64,000 nt of DNA, taken from positions 161,995,759 to 162,059,758 of the forward strand of contig CATIUR010000003.1 of the NCBI GenBank assembly GCA_949592205.1, in the 5' to 3' direction. The first letter of the stretch is position 1. The number at the start of each line of letters is the position of its first letter. Positions 58,801-64,000 of this stretch are shown here, one piece after another. This DNA is from Helichrysum umbraculigerum (lineage: Eukaryota > Streptophyta > Magnoliopsida > Asterales > Asteraceae). Position numbers and translations under genes: made by a program. Under the pieces are notes generated by a model that saw only the letters and a list, made by a program, of their open reading frames with translations, was not told the DNA's origin and did not search any database.

Positions 58801-59361
58801 ATGAAGGCAGTAAAACGCATTTTTGGATATCTCGCTTTTAGGCCATCTCTGGGTCTATGGTATTCCAACGAGAAAAACTTCGAGTTAACTGCCTATTCGG
58901 ATTCGGATCTTGGTGGCTGCAAGATAGATATGAAGTCAACTACTGGAGGATGTCAGTTCCTTGGATCGCGCTTAGTTTCTTGGCAGTGCAAAAAGTAGAC
59001 TGCGGTTGCTATTTCCACAGCTGAAGCCGAGTATGTTGCTGCTGCAAGTTGCTGTTCTCAAGTTCTCTGGATTCAGCATCAGCTGCGTGATTACGGGTTC
59101 AATCTCTCTATGACTCCTATTTATATAGATAATACAGCTGCTATATCTATAACTCACAATCCCGTACAGCACTCTAAGACCAAACATATTGAACTTAGGT
59201 TCCACTTTATACGGGATTGCTTTGAGAAACACCTTATAGATGTCGTACATATAGAGACCCTTAAGCAGTGTGCGAACCTTTTCACAAAAGCCTTTTTGCG
59301 ATCACGTTTTATTGAACTGGTCAATCTGATAGGTTTAAGGTTCTTTCAGTCAAAGAAATGA
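55816..59361 (+). pseudogene. Copia pol (protease, integrase, RT, RNase H), one premature stop
   Basis: In the gag frame right after its TAA. Protease: EWYLDSGCSRHMTG. Integrase: zinc part HRRMGHIHFRKM...CISCQKGK, then the D-D-E core in HMDLFGPVS, RSDNGTEFK and GVAERKNRT. A Pro/Thr-rich linker spans about 57290-57440. Reverse transcriptase: TRWVFRNKMDD, DEVFAPVARLES, VYQLDVKCAFLYGD, VYVDDIIFGS. RNase H: AYSDSDLGGC, STAEAEYVAAASC, KTKHIELRFHFIRD. An in-frame TAG at 58996-58998 cuts RNase H before the STAEAEYV motif; the frame is otherwise open to TGA at 59359. Near-intact, so recent, but this copy could not make full-length pol without readthrough. Confidence 0.9.
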
Positions 59362-59394
59362 TTTGTGACTTGGATTTTTAAGTTTTTAAATTCA

Positions 59395-59439
<45 letters not shown>

Positions 59440-60550
59440 GCAACAGCCACTCTTTATACTCTTTAGTATTAAAGAAAACGCAAGGTTGCTACATTTTTAA
59501 AATAGACGTTGAAGTTGTGTCTGTAAACAACTTGGGATATGATAGTACATCGGGTGACATGCACAAAATGGAATTTTAAGGTTTATCTTGGATGTGTCAG
59601 TAGGTTTATCTGACACACTTAAAACAGTTTTTATCTAAATTATCTTCATCATACGATGTATTGGTAGACATGCTACACACCGGTTTGTGAGTGAGTAAGA
59701 AGAAATGATAAAACTTGTCTATTACTTTGTGAAAAATGTTATATGATGTATGACATAAGTCTTAATTGATAAATGGAAGTACTATCATACACTGTCATAA
59801 TTATGTAAATGTAAAATGGGCATATAGTGATAATATGATTATTCGCCTAACTAATGGTGACTATTGTTGTACTCACGTACAGACCTGAATCCATTAGTTA
59901 TGCAAATACTCTCAAACTTGTTATGTTCATACTAAGGGACCCTCTGTTGTACTAAGTACAGATCTGGGGCCACTAGTAACTTCATAATCAGTTTGATGTA
60001 TGCCTACATATAAATATCAAGTGTATATTACAAGAAAACCGAGATAAACTTGGTCTTGTAATCTCTACCTTGTGTGAATATGCAGTGTTTGTTTTACTAA
60101 AGTTTATCAGTATATCATATAATAGGTTTCACAAAATTAATATTCATTCTAACAATAAAGGTTAGCTCACAAATACGGATGTAACATGTTTAGGTGGACA
60201 AACAATACCAATAATTGTCTTGAAATAATTTTTATAAAAGGTGTTTTAAATGTGCCACGTAAATTTAAAGTGGACAAATATACTGATGATCGAAATAACA
60301 CTTACTATTCCTAATAAATGCATGTTATTCCGATATGATCCCTAATCAGACAACGCAACTCCGTCACCAAAAATAGAGTGTTAGTAATTTTTATTTTTTG
60401 TAAAATTTAAGAAAATACCAAAAAGAATTTTTAGTTTTATGTTTTATTTTTATTCTAATTTATTTTTCCCGAGTCACGAGTTATTTGATTTTATTTGCTA
60501 AAATAACGAGTAAACGGTTTAAAAATTCAAATTTGGATCATAACTGTTTT
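59362..60550. other. Spacer after copia pol
   Basis: An uninterrupted run of 38 A residues (59400-59437) lies 39 bases after the pol stop. Two similar blocks, GTTGTACTCACGTACAGACCTG (in two parts) at about 59870 and GTTGTACTAAGTACAGATCTG (in two parts) at about 59950, form an imperfect duplication. No coding frame was seen. Confidence 0.6.
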
Positions 60551-60552
60551 AT

Positions 60553-60705
60553 GCGACGTCCGGCTCTACGTCGCCTGCGACGTCCCAGCCTACGTCGCAC
60601 ATAGGGTTAGACTTTAAATAGTATCCACTGCGACGTAACTCGTCACGCTATTCACTATTCACGTGCGACGTAGCCTGCGACGTACGAGAGGCGATTTGCG
60701 ACGTA
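60553..60705. repeat. GCGACGT word tract, short
   Basis: About eight GCGACGT/ACGTCGC words, comparable in number to the tract in the LTR (52092-52205). Confidence 0.85.
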
Positions 60706-61027
60706 GCATTTTTACGAGCATATTTGTGATTTGTTGCTGTTTTCTTTCCGATCTATTCACGTAGTTTTGATCTACTCGTTATTCCGCACACTTAGGTACC
60801 GATTTTACCCATTTTCACCGTGTATATTGTGTTTAATTGCTATGTATATATTACGGGTTAAAGGGGTTTCGGTTTTGGGATAAATTTGATGGTATATCGT
60901 GTAAATCACTGGTTATAAATTATGTTTTCGTGATCACCATCGTTAGCCGCACGTTGTAGTGCCTTTGATTTTGAAAACCCCTAAATTCGAGGGTTAGGGT
61001 TTCTGGGTTGGGGATGAATGTTCGTCA

Positions 61028-61325
61028 GTGCGACGTACGATGCGACGTAGTGGCCTACGTCGCTTTTATTATTTATTGTTCATTTCCTACGTCGCCCTTC
61101 CCTACGTCGCTTTTTCTGCGACGTCCGATGCGACGTACCACGCTACGTCGCTCTTTTAATTAAAGTGATTAAATTCACAATAAATTGCAAAATGCGACGT
61201 CCCCCTTGACGTCGCTCGAATTTTATGCGACGTCAGGCCTTACGTCGCTTTTCAATTTATTTTGAATTTTAGCGACGTACAGTTCTACGTCGCTCTGTGT
61301 TCATGCGACGTACGTGGCTACGTCG
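61028..61325. repeat. GCGACGT palindromic word tract before ORF3
   Basis: About sixteen words in 300 bases, the same number and length as the tract before gag, with GCGACGTACC...TACGTCGC mini-hairpins. The tract ends about 90 bases before the ORF3 ATG. Confidence 0.85.
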
Positions 61326-61375
61326 CTATTTCCAGGGAATTTGAAAGGTTTTGTTTAAAAAAATATAACATTTTT

Positions 61376-61415
61376 CTAACCTTTTTCGAGTTGCAATCTG
61401 TTTCTGTTTGTGCAG
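61376..61415 (+). promoter_or_regulatory. Candidate 3' splice site before ORF3
   Basis: A perfect plant branch-point word CTAAC (61376-61380), a T-rich stretch (TCTGTTTCTGTTTG) and GCAG ending at 61415, two bases before the ATG at 61418. This would suit a spliced subgenomic mRNA for ORF3. Prediction only. Confidence 0.5.
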
Positions 61416-61417
61416 AT

Positions 61418-64000
61418 ATGGCTTTGATTTTTCAAGCTCGTCACAATACGGCTGCTTTCCTTACTAACACTTCTGACAAAGCTGCACCGTATCGTCAGAT
61501 GATCGCGTTTTTGAGACGCTCAAGGGTATTTCACGCTATTTCTGATAACACTATGGCGTTTGGGAATCTGATCAACCCTTTTTGGAGAAACGCAACTGTC
61601 ATTACTGAAAACGACGTTACACGATTGGTCTCTACTGTTCTGGGTACGGAGATTACTATTACAGAACAAAGCATTCGGGAACTTTTACAGCTGAATGATC
61701 AACCGGATATGCCTATCGGTTTTGATCATATTTTTGTTACCGGAGCTATGCAACGGTTAGGATATCCCGGGATTCCCTCTGATCAATATCGAAAAGCGAA
61801 TCTCACACGTGTCTGGAGATATTTGATGCACGTGATCATTGTGTGCTTGGGGAATAGGAAAGGTGGAACGGATGGGATGAGCCGAAGTCTGGCTTCTGCT
61901 ATGCTAGCATTGGTATATAACAAGCCGTTCAATTTCTCGGGATTTATCTTCAGGGCTATGGTTGATAATGCGAATGCTGGGGGATCAGAAATGGATTTTA
62001 TATCCAAGATTTGTACAGTTGCACATCAATCGTCATCATCCGGAGCTTCAGGCACAGGGTGATATCGATCATCCGCTAAAGATTTCACCGATGATGAGTC
62101 GGATTTTTACTATCTGTGCAGGGTTTGAGAAAGGGGTCGAGGCACCAAGGGATGTTCCTTTATTCGGTGCTATTATTGATGAAAATTATGTTCCTCCCCC
62201 AGATCCTCAGTATATGGATGTTCCAGCACCTCAGCAACCGCAGCAACCGTTTGTGAACATTCCAGTTCAAGCTGCGGGGGAGAACATTCCTGCTCAAGCT
62301 GCGGGGGAGAACGTGGATGCTCTTTTGGAGAACATTGAGCAGTTCGGGCATGTGGATTCGGACAATCCAGCATCGCATGATACGGTTGAGAATTCCGATT
62401 CTGAAGATACTGCGAATGTAGGACCTCAGGATGGGGGTCCGACGCCTGAGCATTCTGATGGTACTGTTCCGCATCCCTCTGAGATGGAACGTATCAGGCT
62501 TTCCGATTCATTCAGATATCTGAGGATTAAGCGTCGAATCAGACAAGGACGCAAGTATGTACCTCCAAGGGATACTGGAAAACGTACACGCGACGGTGAT
62601 GACCCTGCTGATGAGACTTATCGACCGCCTCGTCGTGTTCGTCGTTCTTCGTCTACACGAGCTCCAGTTAATCCACAGCAGCAGGATACTTTTGAGATTC
62701 AACCGACTCCAGCTTTCATGCAAAAGATAATGGAAGATATGCAGCTGATGAAGCAAAAGCTGGAGGCTCAAGACGAGAAGATTGCTGAACAAGCTGCGTT
62801 GATCGAGGTCCAATCTAAGGAGCTTGAGGAAACGAAGCTTAGGGTTAATGTTTTGGAAGGCAGGTTACTTGCCTCGGGGGAGTCTGGGTCTGGGATACCC
62901 ACTTTAGAGTCAAGTGAACCTGCGTCTGTAAATCCCAACCCTGTAATTGAAAATATTAATGAAAATATTTCTCTTTTGGATTATTTCTCTGTTGATGATA
63001 TTCCAGGGCAACCAAGACCGCTGGCAGTTGATTACTCATTCGCTGACTTATCATTTATTCAAAGGATGGCCAGTGGAGTTGGCTCTGAGGAAGAAACAGA
63101 GAATGCTTTTGAGATGAATGAGGATGTCTCGATTGAAGAAGAGCAGTTGAATGCAGATGAAACATATGATGATGCACAATCTGGGGAAGCTTATGATGGT
63201 GCACCAATTATAGAATCTGATTCAAGTGAAGACGAGAGTTCTGATAAAGCGCAACATGGAGAATCTAGTTCTGCTGCAACTCCAGCTTCAGAGACACAGG
63301 CACCGGACTCAGCAGCAAAGAAGTTATCTGCTGAAGAAAAGAGAGAGAGAAACAAGAAATGGTGGCCTAAGGGACGAAATCCAGTTCCTATTCCAGTGAA
63401 ATGTCAAGTGTACCGGGTTAGTCGGAATTATACCGGTGTTATTAAAAGCTGGAAGTGTCAAAGGAATCTGTTTATGATAAAGAGAGAAGATGGAGTTCAG
63501 TATTTTAGAATGCGTTTTGATAGATTGAGCACGTTGCCAAAAGGAGAGATTAATCGATTAGCTCAGCTTAAGTTGATTAATCCTTTCGAGAATGATTATG
63601 CTGAGTTCATTCAGAGAAGTCTACGTCGGGAAGTATTATCGAAGACTTATTCGAAATTGAAGCCGACGTTGGGAACTCGGTATACATGGAAGAAAAGGAT
63701 TGATCCAGTCACCAGGAAGCCTTTGGTTAAAGTTCACTATTCGCCGGCTAAATGTTTGACTGAGATACCTCTGGAATCAGTTCCTTATTATTTTCTGAAA
63801 AGACTTGTAAAATGGGAACTTGATCCACAGACTGGCGAAGCGGTTATTACTTTCGTTCCAGATTCTGAACCGTGGCCAGAAGTTGGAGGTATATGGAATT
63901 TGAAGCAAGCAACGTTTAGACTATATGATCCGATGAGTTTGATTAATTTTCATGAAAAAGATTTAAGAAAACTCTATGATAATCGGATTCGGGTTGGTCA
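61418..64000 (+). pseudogene. Copia third ORF, unknown function, one frameshift, 3' end outside window
   Basis: Starts MALIFQARHNTAAF. The first domain continues with AFGNLINPFWRNATVI, ITEQSIRELLQLND and WRYLMHVIIVCLGN up to about 62000. The frame then shifts by one (between about 61999 and 62006); in the new frame PRFVQLHINRHHPEL follows and the sequence stays open to 64000. I recall the same layout in many Asteraceae predicted proteins labelled synaptobrevin/longin-like. The middle is acidic and Pro/Gln-rich, with a repeated PVQAAGEN/PAQAAGEN unit at about 62265-62310. A coiled coil lies at about 62720-62870 (MQLMKQKLEAQDEKIAEQ), then a basic KKWWPKGRNPVP and a globular-looking end. No signal peptide or membrane segment is visible, so an envelope role has no support. 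A frame start at 61262 inside the word tract is not a real start. Confidence 0.75.

Larger units (their letters stand above)
52019..64000 (+). mobile_element. Very large Ty1/copia element (Sirevirus-like), 3' end outside window
   Basis: At least 12 kb. The 5' LTR starts TGTTAGTACATG inside the gypsy reverse transcriptase; TAACC before it should be the target duplication. Order: LTR, primer site, leader with palindromic words, gag (52999), pol (55816), a 2-kb spacer, then a third ORF (61418 to beyond 64000). A large gag and an extra ORF after pol are features of the Sirevirus group; placement there is inference. No 3' LTR is seen before 64000. Confidence 0.85.

Noticed and set aside
61262..61417. 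Start of the third ORF at 61262
   Set aside because: The extra N-terminal residues are translated from the GCGACGT word tract. The ATG at 61418, after an acceptor-like GCAG, begins the conserved part.
61262..64000. Third ORF as a retroviral-type envelope gene
   Set aside because: No signal peptide, membrane segment or fusion-like region is visible in the part seen.

Overview
This is nuclear DNA of a flowering plant, most likely an Asteraceae species. The plant assignment rests on spliced or intron-less plant genes (TIC236, COPT5, DUF1677), a nuclear copy of plastid psaI, and plant Ty1/copia and Ty3/gypsy retrotransposons with initiator-Met-tRNA primer sites. The Asteraceae guess comes from recalled resemblance of the third ORF of the right-hand copia element to proteins common in Tanacetum gene sets; it is inference. 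No bacterial, CRISPR, rRNA or tRNA genes were seen.

Layout. 0-5 kb: the last three coding exons of TIC236 (+), a broken WNK-kinase exon, a plastid insertion with an uninterrupted psaI frame, a GRF zinc-finger fragment (-) and a small unknown ORF (+). 5-10.2 kb: a cluster of terminal-inverted-repeat elements. These are a 132-bp MITE, two fold-back elements with telomere-like loops, a GCAAAT-rich palindromic element and a 948-bp Mutator-like element with a 9-bp target duplication. 10.5-11 kb: COPT5 copper transporter (-).

11.7-39.6 kb is one nest of retroelements. A decayed minus-strand copia is split inside its RNase H by a solo gypsy-type LTR (target duplication ATAAG). That LTR is split by a complete Ty3/gypsy chromovirus (14214-37775, target duplication GATTA). 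The 5' LTR of the chromovirus is split by a non-coding minus-strand LTR element (14904-27487, target duplication CTTTT). This innermost element has three LTRs and two internal regions, and its middle LTR is a mosaic of the outer two.

39-47.3 kb: MITEs, a DUF1677 gene (-), Helitron-like ends and long gene-free AT-rich stretches. 47.3-64 kb: a second Ty3/gypsy element, cut inside its reverse transcriptase by a very large copia element that runs off the right edge. The copia element has gag, pol and an unusual long third ORF on the same strand. Tracts of a palindromic word (GCGACGT/ACGTCGC) precede both gag and the third ORF.

Likely working host genes are TIC236 (chloroplast protein import), COPT5 (copper export from the vacuole or prevacuole) and the DUF1677 gene (function unknown). 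They are unrelated neighbours. Most of the window is transposable-element DNA.
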